From Planctomycetota bacterium (GTDB taxonomy: Bacteria > Planctomycetota > UBA1135 > GCA-002686595), in contig JADHNZ010000031.1 of assembly GCA_016779225.1 (NCBI GenBank), positions 1-38,159 of the forward strand: a DNA stretch of 38,159 nucleotides, in the 5' to 3' direction. Every line of letters starts with the position of its first letter. Positions within the stretch are counted from its first letter, which is position 1. The notes beneath the pieces were generated by a model. That model was not told where the DNA came from. It saw nothing but the letters and a program-made list of their open reading frames with translations, and ran no database searches. Below are positions 1 through 8,996 of this stretch, one piece after another. The translations under genes and the position numbers were made by a program.

Positions 1-206
1 CGCAACGGGGGCCTCTACACCTCCGCCATCGAGGTCCGCATCGACGGCGTCGCCGAGCACGCGGGCTTCATCTCGACCATGCCGCGGGACCTGGCCCTCG
101 ACTTCCAGACCTGCAAGCGCGTGTTCTTCGGCGTGTTCAACGAGGTCTACTCCCTGCAGACCGTCCACGACCTCGACGGGTTCCGTGAGGGCTCCGGGAG
201 CCGGTG

Positions 207-207
<1 letters not shown>
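1..207 (+). CDS. C-terminal fragment of an unknown protein
   Basis: The frame is open from the first base and stops at TGA 205-207, giving the last 68 residues of a protein whose start lies outside the window. It contains the stretches 'STMPRDLALDFQTCKR' and 'VFFGVFNEVYSLQTVHD'. I do not recognise the family. Base use matches the following genes (C- or G-ending codons throughout), so it is a genuine gene end and not read-through. Its stop overlaps the start of kdsB (GTG 204 / ATG 207), so it was probably translated in the same run as kdsB and pyrG. It shows no membrane segment or clear domain. Function unknown. Confidence 0.7.
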
Positions 208-2958
<2,751 letters not shown>

Positions 2959-2998
2959 CCCGCGCGGTGCGCCCGAAGCCCGCACGCGCGGTCAAGCA

Positions 2999-3032
2999 GG
3001 GAGGGCCCCCGGCCACAGCCGGAGGCCCTCCC
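2999..3032. terminator. Hairpin between convergent genes
   Basis: GGGAGGGCC (2999-3007) pairs with GGCCCTCCC (3024-3032). An inner CCGGC/GCCGG stem closes a CACA loop. There is no T-tract, as in the other hairpins of this GC-rich window. It sits just after the DUF1844 stop and before the converging dehydrogenase end, so it may act in both directions. A second small hairpin, GCCGAG/CTCGGC, follows at 3041-3058. Confidence 0.6.
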
Positions 3033-3075
3033 CCATCGAGGCCGAGTGGCGGCTCGGCGGTCGTTCGGCTGGCCC

Positions 3076-3116
3076 TCAGCGGTAGGCAGGGAGCCTTCAG
3101 CGGTAGGCAGGGAGCC
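3076..3116. repeat. Tandem 20-bp duplication over a stop codon
   Basis: TCAGCGGTAGGCAGGGAGCC occurs at 3076-3095 and again at 3097-3116, with one base between (21-bp period). On the minus strand the unit encodes the last residues Leu-Pro-Ala-Tyr-Arg and the TGA stop of the acyl-CoA dehydrogenase. A second copy of the same codons and stop therefore lies in frame just after the first. The duplication does not change the protein. Confidence 0.9.
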
Positions 3117-4266
3117 CAGTGAGCTCGTGCCCAACCGCCAGGGTGTGGATGTCGTGGGTGCCCTCGTAGGTGATCACCGACTCGAGGTTCAGCATGTGCC
3201 GGCCGGTCTGGTACTCGAGGCTGATGCCGTTGGCACCCAGCATGTCGCGGCAGGTGCGCGCGGTCTCGAGGCCCAGCCGCACATTGTTGCGCTTGGCCAT
3301 GGAGACCTGCTGCGAGGTGAAGCTCCCCTCGTCCTTCAGGCGACCCAGGCGCAGAGCCAGCATCTGCCCCATGGTGATCTGGGTGGCCATCTCCGCCAGC
3401 TTGGCCTGCGCCAGCTGGAAGCCCGCGAGGGGCTTGTCGAAGACGATGCGCTCCTTGGAGTACTGCAGGGCCTCGTCGAAGCAGGCCAGGGCCGCTCCGA
3501 CGCCGCCCCAGGCGATGCCATAGCGCGCCTGGGTCAGGCAGGAGAGAGGGCCCTTCAGGCCCTTCACGCCCGGCAGCATCGCCGAGGCCGGGACGCGCAC
3601 ATCCTCCATCACGAGCTCGCTGGTGATCGAGGCGCGCAGGCTCCACTTGTGCTTCTGCTCGGGAGCGCTGAAGCCCGGGAGGTCGGTGGGAACGACGAAG
3701 CCTCGGATCTTGTCCTCGGTCTGGGCCCAGACGATGGCCACCTGCGCGCAGGTCCCGTTGGTGATCCACATCTTGCGGCCGTTGAGGATGTAGTCGTCCC
3801 CGTCACGCTTCGCGGTGGTCAGCATGCCGCCCGGGTTCGAGCCGAAGTCGGGCTCGGTCAGGCCGAAGCAGCCGATGGCCTCGCCAGAGGCGAGCTTCTT
3901 CAGCCACTCGCGCTTCTGCTCCTCGGAGCCGAAGGCGAAGATCGGGTACATCACCAGGGAGCCCTGGACCGACACGAAGGACCGCAGCCCCGAGTCCCCA
4001 CGCTCGAGCTCCTGGCAGATCAGGCCGTAGGTGACGCTGTTCATGCCGGCGCCGCCGTACTCCTCGGGGATCGTGGGTCCGAAGACGCCCAGCTCCGCGA
4101 GCTCGGAGGTGAGCTCCATCGGGAAGGTGCCGTTCTCCCAATGCTCCATGATCAGGGGCATGAAGCGCTCGCTGACCCAGGAGCGGACGGAGTCGCGAAC
4201 CATGAGCTCCTCCTCGTAGTACTGGTCGTCGAGCGCGAAGAAGTCGAGTTGCTGGAAGCTGGACAT
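3097..4266 (-). CDS. gcdH: Acyl-CoA dehydrogenase, glutaryl-CoA dehydrogenase type
   Basis: This FAD flavoenzyme family oxidises and decarboxylates glutaryl-CoA to crotonyl-CoA in lysine/tryptophan breakdown, passing electrons to ETF. The 389 residues align along their length with remembered GCDH sequence. 'ELERGDSGLRSFVSVQGSLV' holds the Glu and Arg that contact the glutaryl carboxylate in GCDH. Other blocks are 'GCFGLTEPDFGSNP', 'ARYGIAWGGVGAAL' and 'DMLGANGISLEYQTGRH'. The catalytic base is Glu368 in 'TYEGTHDIHTL'. ATG 4266 follows a -10-like TATCCT at 4332-4327 (minus strand). No ETF or lysine-degradation gene is nearby, so substrate is inferred from sequence only; another acyl-CoA dehydrogenase specificity cannot be excluded. 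Confidence 0.9.
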   Translation of the reverse strand: MSSFQQLDFFALDDQYYEEELMVRDSVRSWVSERFMPLIMEHWENGTFPMELTSELAELGVFGPTIPEEYGGAGMNSVTYGLICQELERGDSGLRSFVSVQGSLVMYPIFAFGSEEQKREWLKKLASGEAIGCFGLTEPDFGSNPGGMLTTAKRDGDDYILNGRKMWITNGTCAQVAIVWAQTEDKIRGFVVPTDLPGFSAPEQKHKWSLRASITSELVMEDVRVPASAMLPGVKGLKGPLSCLTQARYGIAWGGVGAALACFDEALQYSKERIVFDKPLAGFQLAQAKLAEMATQITMGQMLALRLGRLKDEGSFTSQQVSMAKRNNVRLGLETARTCRDMLGANGISLEYQTGRHMLNLESVITYEGTHDIHTLAVGHELTGLPAYR

Positions 4267-4326
4267 GGATGAGGGGACGGGTGCCGGGGTCCGCCCGGGC
4301 TTAGGAGGCCCGGGGCGAATCCTGGG

Positions 4327-4332
4327 AGGATA
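4327..4332 (-). promoter_or_regulatory. -10-like TATCCT upstream of the dehydrogenase
   Basis: On the minus strand TATCCT lies 60 bases before the start at 4266, in the context GACTATCCTCCCAGG. The same hexamer in a similar context precedes coaE and the tRNA-Gln gene. No convincing -35 box is visible. Confidence 0.4.
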
Positions 4333-4513
4333 GTCCGCCGCCGAAGGGGGGGGAACCGCGCATTTGCCCGGCCTGGTCGATCCCGAGGCACGCCGCCGCG
4401 CCCGCCCCCGGGGCGGCGGCGGCGCTATTGCTCAGACCCCCATGCAAGCCGCGGCCCCAGACCCCGACCAAGGGCCCGGCACGCCCCCCTGGGGCCCGCG
4501 CCAGACTGCCCCC

Positions 4514-5587
4514 ATGACTCCGCGCCCCTGCAGCGTCTGCGCCTACCTGCATGCTGAGGCCGCCTGCCCACACTGCGGCGGCGCGTCGCGGGAGCCCGGC
4601 TCGGACGGGCCTCGGGTCCACGGGGCCAGCGGCGCGCTCACGGGGGCCCTCGCGCCGCTGATGGGTGCGCGCCTGCTGGCACGCGGGCCGCGCCTCAAGC
4701 GGGTCCTGGTGCCCCCCATGCTCCTCGTCACGGGCCTTGCGGTCTGGCTGCACGCGGCCTGGATCGCTCCGGGCCTGGAGCTCCTCTTCGCGAGCGCGAG
4801 CGACGCTGGAGCGGACTCGAGCTGGTGGGCCAGCTCCCTCGCGTGGCTGACCGATTCCTGGGCCGGCAGGCTGCTCCAAGGGCTCTCCTGGGCGCTGGCT
4901 CTGATCATCACCGCCTGGCTGGCGTTCACCCTGCTGTTCGAGGTCGTCGCCGGCCCCTTCCTCGACGAGGTCCAGGCCCGCCTGGAGGAGCGCTGGTTCG
5001 GGGCGGACCCACGCTCCTCCTCCGCGCGACCCGCCGTCCTCGACAGCCAACGCGCCACGCGGCTGACCCTGGCAGGCCTCGCCGCGAGCGCGCTCGCAGG
5101 GGTCGCCCTGGCCTGGCTGGCTCCGTCCCCCTGGCTCGCGCTCCTCGCGCCGGCTCCGGTCTTCGCCGCGCTGGCCCTCCGCGACCCCGCCTATCGAGCC
5201 TGGCTGACCTGGGCCCTGGGGCACGAGCTGGGCCTGCTCTGGACGAGCGCCAAGGTGGCCCTGCTGTCCCTGGTCGTCCTCGTCCTGCTGGCCTGGCTGC
5301 CCTTCGTCCCCCTCGTCGGCGCGCCCCTGTGGGTGCTGATCTCCGGCTTCCTCCTAGCCCTGGGTCTCTGTGATGTGGCGTTCTCGCGGCGCGGCTGGAC
5401 CGCCCGGGCCCGGGTGCGCTTCGTGCTGGATCAGGCCCCGGCCTTCGGCGCCTTCGGCCTCGTGGGCGGCCTCCTCGTCGGGATCCCGGTGCTGGGGCCC
5501 GCGCTCGCCGTGCCCTGCCTCAGCGTCGGAAGCCTGTGGCTGATCACGCGCCTCGACACCGGGCCAAGGGACGCGGCTCGGGGGTGA
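4514..5587 (+). CDS. EI24/CysZ-like membrane protein with N-terminal zinc ribbon
   Basis: The 357-residue protein starts at ATG 4514; a longer reading from ATG 4442 would add a Pro-rich stretch with no sign of conservation. The N-terminus has a CxxC pair set, 'CSVCAYLHAEAACPHCGG', typical of a small zinc ribbon. About six hydrophobic segments follow. The EI24 family signature is seen: 'GARLLARGPRLKRVLVPP' before the first helix, 'VVAGPFLDEVQARLEE' after the second or third, and 'LGLCDVAFSRRGW' near the end. CysZ, the studied bacterial relative, is a sulfate transporter; many EI24 homologues have no known substrate. It lies 25 bases upstream of metG on the same strand. The fold family is fairly sure, the function is not. 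Confidence 0.75.
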   Translation: MTPRPCSVCAYLHAEAACPHCGGASREPGSDGPRVHGASGALTGALAPLMGARLLARGPRLKRVLVPPMLLVTGLAVWLHAAWIAPGLELLFASASDAGADSSWWASSLAWLTDSWAGRLLQGLSWALALIITAWLAFTLLFEVVAGPFLDEVQARLEERWFGADPRSSSARPAVLDSQRATRLTLAGLAASALAGVALAWLAPSPWLALLAPAPVFAALALRDPAYRAWLTWALGHELGLLWTSAKVALLSLVVLVLLAWLPFVPLVGAPLWVLISGFLLALGLCDVAFSRRGWTARARVRFVLDQAPAFGAFGLVGGLLVGIPVLGPALAVPCLSVGSLWLITRLDTGPRDAARG

Positions 5588-5597
5588 GCCAGGGCCG

Positions 5598-5603
5598 TAT
5601 CAT
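5598..5603 (+). promoter_or_regulatory. -10-like TATCAT just before metG
   Basis: TATCAT ends nine bases before the metG ATG at 5613. If used, transcription would start at or within a few bases of the start codon. No Shine-Dalgarno sequence is visible before this ATG, which fits a leaderless or nearly leaderless message. Confidence 0.4.
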
Positions 5604-5612
5604 GCTCGACCC

Positions 5613-7295
5613 ATGACCCGCCGCCACCTCGTCACGAGCGCCCTGCCCTACGCCAACGGGCCGATTCACCTGGGGCACATCGCGGGCGCCTACCTGCCCG
5701 CCGACCTGTATGTGCGCGGGCTCCGGATGATGGGCGAGGAGGCCCTGTATGTCTGCGGGACCGACGAGCACGGCGTCGCCATCACCATCGGCGCGGAGCA
5801 GCGGGGAGTGCCCTACGACGAGTATGTCGCGCACTGGCGTGAGGACATCAAGCGCACCTTCGACCGCCTTGGCATCGCCTTCGACGCGTGGTCCGGCACC
5901 AGCGTCTGCCCCGAGCACGCGGCCCTCACCCAGGACTTCTTCCGACGCCTGGACGACAACGGCTTCCTCGTCCAGCGCGAGCTCGAGCAGCTGTACTGCC
6001 CGAAGGACGCCATGTTCCTGGCCGACCGCTATGTGGTGGGCACCTGCTACACCTGCGGCTCCGAGCGAGCGCGGGGCGATGAGTGCCCCGACTGCGGGAC
6101 CTGGATCGACGCGCTCCGCCTTGCGGCCCCGAGCTGCAAGCTCTGCGGCACGGCCCCCGAGAGGCGCAAGACGCGCCACTGGTTCCTGGACCTGCCTCGC
6201 CTGCGAGACGATGGGATTGGCTCCTGGATCGAGGGGCACCCCTGGAAGCCCAATGTGGAGGCCTTCCTGAAGGGCCTCCTCGAGGACGCTCCCGAGCGCG
6301 CGATCACGCGCGACATGTCCTGGGGCGTCCCCGTCCCCGAGGACCGCCTGCAGGGCGAGAGCGGCAAGGTGCTCTATGTCTGGTTCGATGCCCCCATCGG
6401 GTATGTGAGCTTCACCCAGGAGTGGGCTCGGAAGCAGGGCCAGCCGGACGCGTGGCTGGACTGGTGGAAGGGCGAGGAGACGCAGCTCGTCCACTTCATC
6501 GGCAAGGACAACATCCCCTTCCACTGCCTCGTGTTCCCCTCGATGCTGCACGGGGTTCGCGACGGGTTCGTCCTGCCGGCGGAGGTCCCCGCCAACGAGT
6601 TCTACCAGCTCGCTGGCGGCAAGTTCAGCACCTCGGAAGGCCGCAGCTTCGATCTGCACGCCTACCTCGATCGGATCGACCCCGAGGTCGTGCGCTGCTA
6701 TGTGACCTCCACCCTCCCGGAGACGGCGGACGCCGAGTTCGACCCCGCTGCGCTGGTCACCTTCAACAACGCGAGCCTGGCGGGAAACCTCGGCAACCTC
6801 GCCTCCCGCGTGCTGAAGTTCCTCGCCAAGAACTTCGACGGCTGCATCCCTCCGGTTGCCGATGGGCACGCGGACGCACTCGAGGAGCTCTTCCGCGAGG
6901 CGCTCGAGGGGGCCGCGGAGCCTGGTGAGGCCCTCCGCGGGTTCCGCTTCCGACGGGCCCTCGAGGCCGTCCTCGGCCTGGCGACCGCGGGCAATGTGTT
7001 CATGCAGCGCTGCGAGCCCTGGAAGACCTTCAAGCAGGATGCGGCCCTCGCAGGCAGCCAGCTCTCCATGCTGTGCACCTGGCTTGGGCTCCTCGCGCGC
7101 TGGCTGGCCCCGTTCGCACCCCAGAAGGCTCAGGCTCTCTGGGAGCAGCTGGGCTGCAGCGGGCCCGTGGCAGCCGCAGGCTGGCCCTCCATCCCTGACA
7201 AGGGAGGCTGGGGCCCCGCGAGCCTGGCTGGTCAGCGCCTCGGAGAGCTCGAGGGGCTCTTCCCGCGGCTCGAGGCGGAGCAGGCCGAGGCCTGA
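5613..7295 (+). CDS. metG: Methionyl-tRNA synthetase
   Basis: This class-I aminoacyl-tRNA synthetase charges tRNA-Met. The Rossmann HIGH motif is His19-Leu-Gly-His22 in 'NGPIHLGHIAGAYLPAD', and 'YVCGTDEHG' follows. The connective domain has zinc-knuckle cysteines: 'CYTCGSERARGDECPDCG' and 'CKLCG', plus 'YCPKDAMFL'. The KMSKS loop is KFSTS at residues 337-341, a departure from the textbook motif. The anticodon-binding helical bundle contains 'NNASLAGNLGNLASRVLKF'. At 560 residues it lacks the C-terminal tRNA-binding (Trbp111-like) extension of the ~670-residue forms. The ATG directly precedes the 'RRHLVTSALPYANG' start typical of MetRS. A hairpin at 7339-7374 ends the unit. Confidence 0.97.
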   Translation: MTRRHLVTSALPYANGPIHLGHIAGAYLPADLYVRGLRMMGEEALYVCGTDEHGVAITIGAEQRGVPYDEYVAHWREDIKRTFDRLGIAFDAWSGTSVCPEHAALTQDFFRRLDDNGFLVQRELEQLYCPKDAMFLADRYVVGTCYTCGSERARGDECPDCGTWIDALRLAAPSCKLCGTAPERRKTRHWFLDLPRLRDDGIGSWIEGHPWKPNVEAFLKGLLEDAPERAITRDMSWGVPVPEDRLQGESGKVLYVWFDAPIGYVSFTQEWARKQGQPDAWLDWWKGEETQLVHFIGKDNIPFHCLVFPSMLHGVRDGFVLPAEVPANEFYQLAGGKFSTSEGRSFDLHAYLDRIDPEVVRCYVTSTLPETADAEFDPAALVTFNNASLAGNLGNLASRVLKFLAKNFDGCIPPVADGHADALEELFREALEGAAEPGEALRGFRFRRALEAVLGLATAGNVFMQRCEPWKTFKQDAALAGSQLSMLCTWLGLLARWLAPFAPQKAQALWEQLGCSGPVAAAGWPSIPDKGGWGPASLAGQRLGELEGLFPRLEAEQAEA

Positions 7296-7338
7296 CACCT
7301 GGGCGGGGAAGCGTGCAGCCCTGCGCCGCCCCATGAGA

Positions 7339-7374
7339 GCAGGGCCGACCCCTCGCGAGAGGAGCCGGCCCTGC
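7339..7374. terminator. Hairpin between metG and the HU gene
   Basis: GCAGGGCCG (7339-7347) pairs with CGGCCCTGC (7366-7374). Inside it CCTC/GAGG closes a GCGA tetraloop. The two flanking genes converge, so it can serve both. There is no clear T-tract. Confidence 0.7.
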
Positions 7375-7390
7375 GAACTTCGAGGGGCGC

Positions 7391-7660
7391 CTAGACGGAG
7401 GCCTTCAGAGCCTTCCCGCCGCGGAAGCCGACCTTGCGCCCTGCCTCGATGGGCATGGGCTCCCCCGTGAGGGGGTTGCGGCCGATGCGGGCGGGGCGCT
7501 CCCGGACCTCGAAGGTCCCGAAGCCGGTGAGCGTCACGCTCCCGTCCTCCTTCAGGCCCTCAACGATGCCGTCGAGGACGGTGTCCACGAGGCGCGAGGC
7601 CTGCAGTCGGGAGACGCAGAGCTCACGCGCGACGACTTCAACGAGACGGCCTTTGTTCAC
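7391..7660 (-). CDS. HU-family DNA-binding protein
   Basis: HU/IHF proteins are small dimers that bend and compact DNA. This one has 89 residues, the usual size. The start matches the family ('MNKGRLVEVVARELCVSR'), and the DNA-binding arm carries the signature 'GFGTFEVRERPARIGRNP' followed by 'TGEPMPIEAGRKVGFRGGK'. The start is GTG 7660, preceded on the minus strand by AGAGGA five to six bases upstream. It lies 20 bases after the stop of the histone-H1-like gene on the same strand and is probably cotranscribed, so two nucleoid proteins are made together. HU rather than IHF is favoured by the arm sequence, but the paralogue cannot be fixed here. Confidence 0.95.
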   Translation of the reverse strand: MNKGRLVEVVARELCVSRLQASRLVDTVLDGIVEGLKEDGSVTLTGFGTFEVRERPARIGRNPLTGEPMPIEAGRKVGFRGGKALKASV

Positions 7661-7680
7661 GGCGTCCTCTTTGGTCCAGA

Positions 7681-8007
7681 TCAGCGACGGCGGGTCGCCT
7701 TCTTGGTCGCCTTCTTGGTGGCCTTCTTGGTCGCCTTCTTGGCGGCCTTCTTCTTGGTCGCCTTCTTGGCGGCTTTCTTGGTGGCTTTCTTGGTGGCCTT
7801 CTTCTTGGTCGCCTTCTTGGCGGCCTTCTTGGTGGCCTTCTTCTTGGTCGCCTTCTTGGCGGCCTTCTTGGTCGCCTTCTTAGCGGCCTTCTTGGTCGCC
7901 TTCTTGGCGGCCTTCTTGCGGGCCGGAGCCTTCTTGGCGGCCTTCTTGGCGGCCTTCTTCTTGGTCGCCTTCTTGGCGGCCTTCTTGGTGGCTTTCTTCT
8001 TGGCCAT
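7681..8007 (-). CDS. Histone-H1-like Lys/Ala/Thr repeat protein
   Basis: The 108-residue protein starts 'MAKKKATKKAAKKATKKKAA' and is built almost entirely of KKA-A/T units (KKAAKKAT, KKATKK), with one short 'APARKK' break and an Arg-Arg-Arg end. This is the composition of eukaryotic H1 tails and of bacterial H1-like proteins such as chlamydial Hc1/Hc2, which bind DNA non-specifically and condense it. ATG 8007 is chosen because a perfect AAGGAG lies seven bases upstream; upstream in-frame codons are not lysine-rich. The near-identical codons make a DNA repeat that could change length by slippage. It is followed by the HU gene 20 bases on. A DNA-compacting role is inferred from composition only. 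Confidence 0.88.
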   Translation of the reverse strand: MAKKKATKKAAKKATKKKAAKKAAKKAPARKKAAKKATKKAAKKATKKAAKKATKKKATKKAAKKATKKKATKKATKKAAKKATKKKAAKKATKKATKKATKKATRRR

Positions 8008-8108
8008 GGGAGATCTCCTTGGACAGATGTCCGGGGATGGAGCCCTCAAGGGGCAGAGGCATGGAGCCACGACATCGACCCGAAGGATCGGTCCTGCTCC
8101 GATGCGGG

Positions 8109-8127
8109 CTGCCATTCCAAATGGCAG
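8109..8127. promoter_or_regulatory. Perfect inverted repeat upstream of the H1-like gene
   Basis: CTGCCATT (8109-8116) and AATGGCAG (8120-8127) form a perfect 8-bp palindrome around a 3-base centre, beside an A6 run. It lies about 100 bases upstream of the H1-like start in a locally AT-richer patch. It could be an operator or a 5' leader hairpin; as a terminator the A-run is on the wrong side for the plus strand. Confidence 0.4.
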
Positions 8128-8392
8128 AAAAAAGCACAACTCCAGGATTCTTCACGGACCTGGCTGGGCCGGCAGTGGGCCCAGGCGAAGGTGCGCACGC
8201 CCCCGCGGCGCGCCGCGATAACAATCCGCGTTCCATCAAAATCGCTGACGGATCGGCCACCAAGAGGGCTCATTCAGCGCCAAGGGACTCAATCTCAACC
8301 CTCTTGCCGGCCTCAAGAGCTCGGCCGGGAGCGTGCTCCCAGCAGTTGCCGGGACGGGCAGTGCCTCACGCGGCCGCCCGCGCCCCCCCAAG

Positions 8393-8421
8393 TGTGGATA
8401 AGCGGGGACGGCTGTGGAAAA
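8393..8421. promoter_or_regulatory. Two DnaA-box-like 9-mers in the gene-free stretch 8008-8483
   Basis: TGTGGATAA (8393-8401) is the exact complement of the DnaA box TTATCCACA, and TGTGGAAAA (8413-8421) is the variant TTTTCCACA. They have the same orientation and a 20-base step. The 476-base stretch around them holds no gene I can support; besides the palindrome at 8109 I see no other motif. The site may be DnaA-regulated or part of an origin, but only two boxes were found. Confidence 0.4.
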
Positions 8422-8483
8422 TCGCCCCCCCCTTCCCGGGAGGAGCGCCCCCATCACAAGCCCGTGCCGCGGGGAGGCTCCCC

Positions 8484-8987
8484 TCAGAAGAGCTCGTCGA
8501 GGGCGGCGGAGGCCTGCTGCCCGTAGTCGTCGGCGAGTCCTGCATCCGGCCTCGGCTCGGCGGCCTCGATCTCACCGAGCACCCTCCTCAGACGCTCGCT
8601 GGTCTCCTGGGCGTAGAACTTCACCAGGCCGAGGTTCGTGCGGTCGTCCCAGACCGTGGCCATCAGCGCACGCGGTCCCACGGATGCCAGCTGGATCCCC
8701 TGGTGCTCGCCCTGGTGGGCGAGTGAGTTGAAGCCCCCCTCACCCAGGAGGCGCGCCACCTGGTGGGTCGCCGCGAACGAGCCCGCGACGAGCGCGGAGA
8801 GGGACTCGACATCCTCCGCGGGTGCCTCGCCACGGCGCGTGACGAGGTGTCCCTCGGTGTCGATCAGCATCGCGCAGCGTGCTCCCGAGGCCTCGAGAAA
8901 GCCATCGAGCTCGCGGTCGAGGCGCTCGACATCCTCCGCGTAGAACACCATGCGGGCGGTGCGCAGCTCTTGGTCGGATCGTCGCAT
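8484..8987 (-). CDS. Roadblock/LC7-domain protein (MglB-like)
   Basis: This is the last gene of the five-gene GTPase cluster. Roadblock proteins such as MglB act as GTPase-activating or scaffold partners of MglA-type GTPases. The 167 residues show the roadblock pattern: helix 'RLDRELDGFLEASGARCAM', strand 'LIDTEGHLVTRRGE', then 'VESLSALVAGSFAATHQVAR', then strands 'QLASVGPRALMATVWDD' and 'NLGLVKFYAQETSERL'. Start: ATG 8987 has AGAGG five bases upstream, while GTG 8993 would place that site too close. The gene follows the GTPase stop by nine bases, the usual MglA-MglB pairing. The tail after residue 140 is acidic and low in complexity. Confidence 0.82.
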   Translation of the reverse strand: MRRSDQELRTARMVFYAEDVERLDRELDGFLEASGARCAMLIDTEGHLVTRRGEAPAEDVESLSALVAGSFAATHQVARLLGEGGFNSLAHQGEHQGIQLASVGPRALMATVWDDRTNLGLVKFYAQETSERLRRVLGEIEAAEPRPDAGLADDYGQQASAALDELF

Positions 8988-8996
8988 CGTCACCTC

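Noticed and set aside
6621..6635. KFSTS in place of KMSKS in MetRS
   Set aside because: A departure from the textbook motif, but variants of this loop occur among MetRS proteins and all other motifs are intact; not evidence of loss of function.
5544..7334. Long minus-strand open frame opposite metG
   Set aside because: Same GC-driven shadow effect; no recognisable domain, and metG on the other strand is complete.
7690..8000. Tandem DNA repeat resembling a minisatellite or CRISPR-like array
   Set aside because: The periodicity is explained by repeated KKA/KKAT codons. There are no unique spacers and unit length is irregular.
7703..8221. Plus-strand open frame that looks like a membrane protein rich in Val-Ala-Phe-Leu
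   Set aside because: It is the exact antisense of the Lys/Ala repeat gene; the complement of AAG/GCC codons reads as Phe/Leu/Ala. The minus-strand gene has a perfect ribosome site and a known composition type.
8217..8250. TTGATG-like -35 and TTATCG on the minus strand upstream of the H1-like gene
   Set aside because: Spacing is only 12 bases, too short for a sigma-70 promoter.
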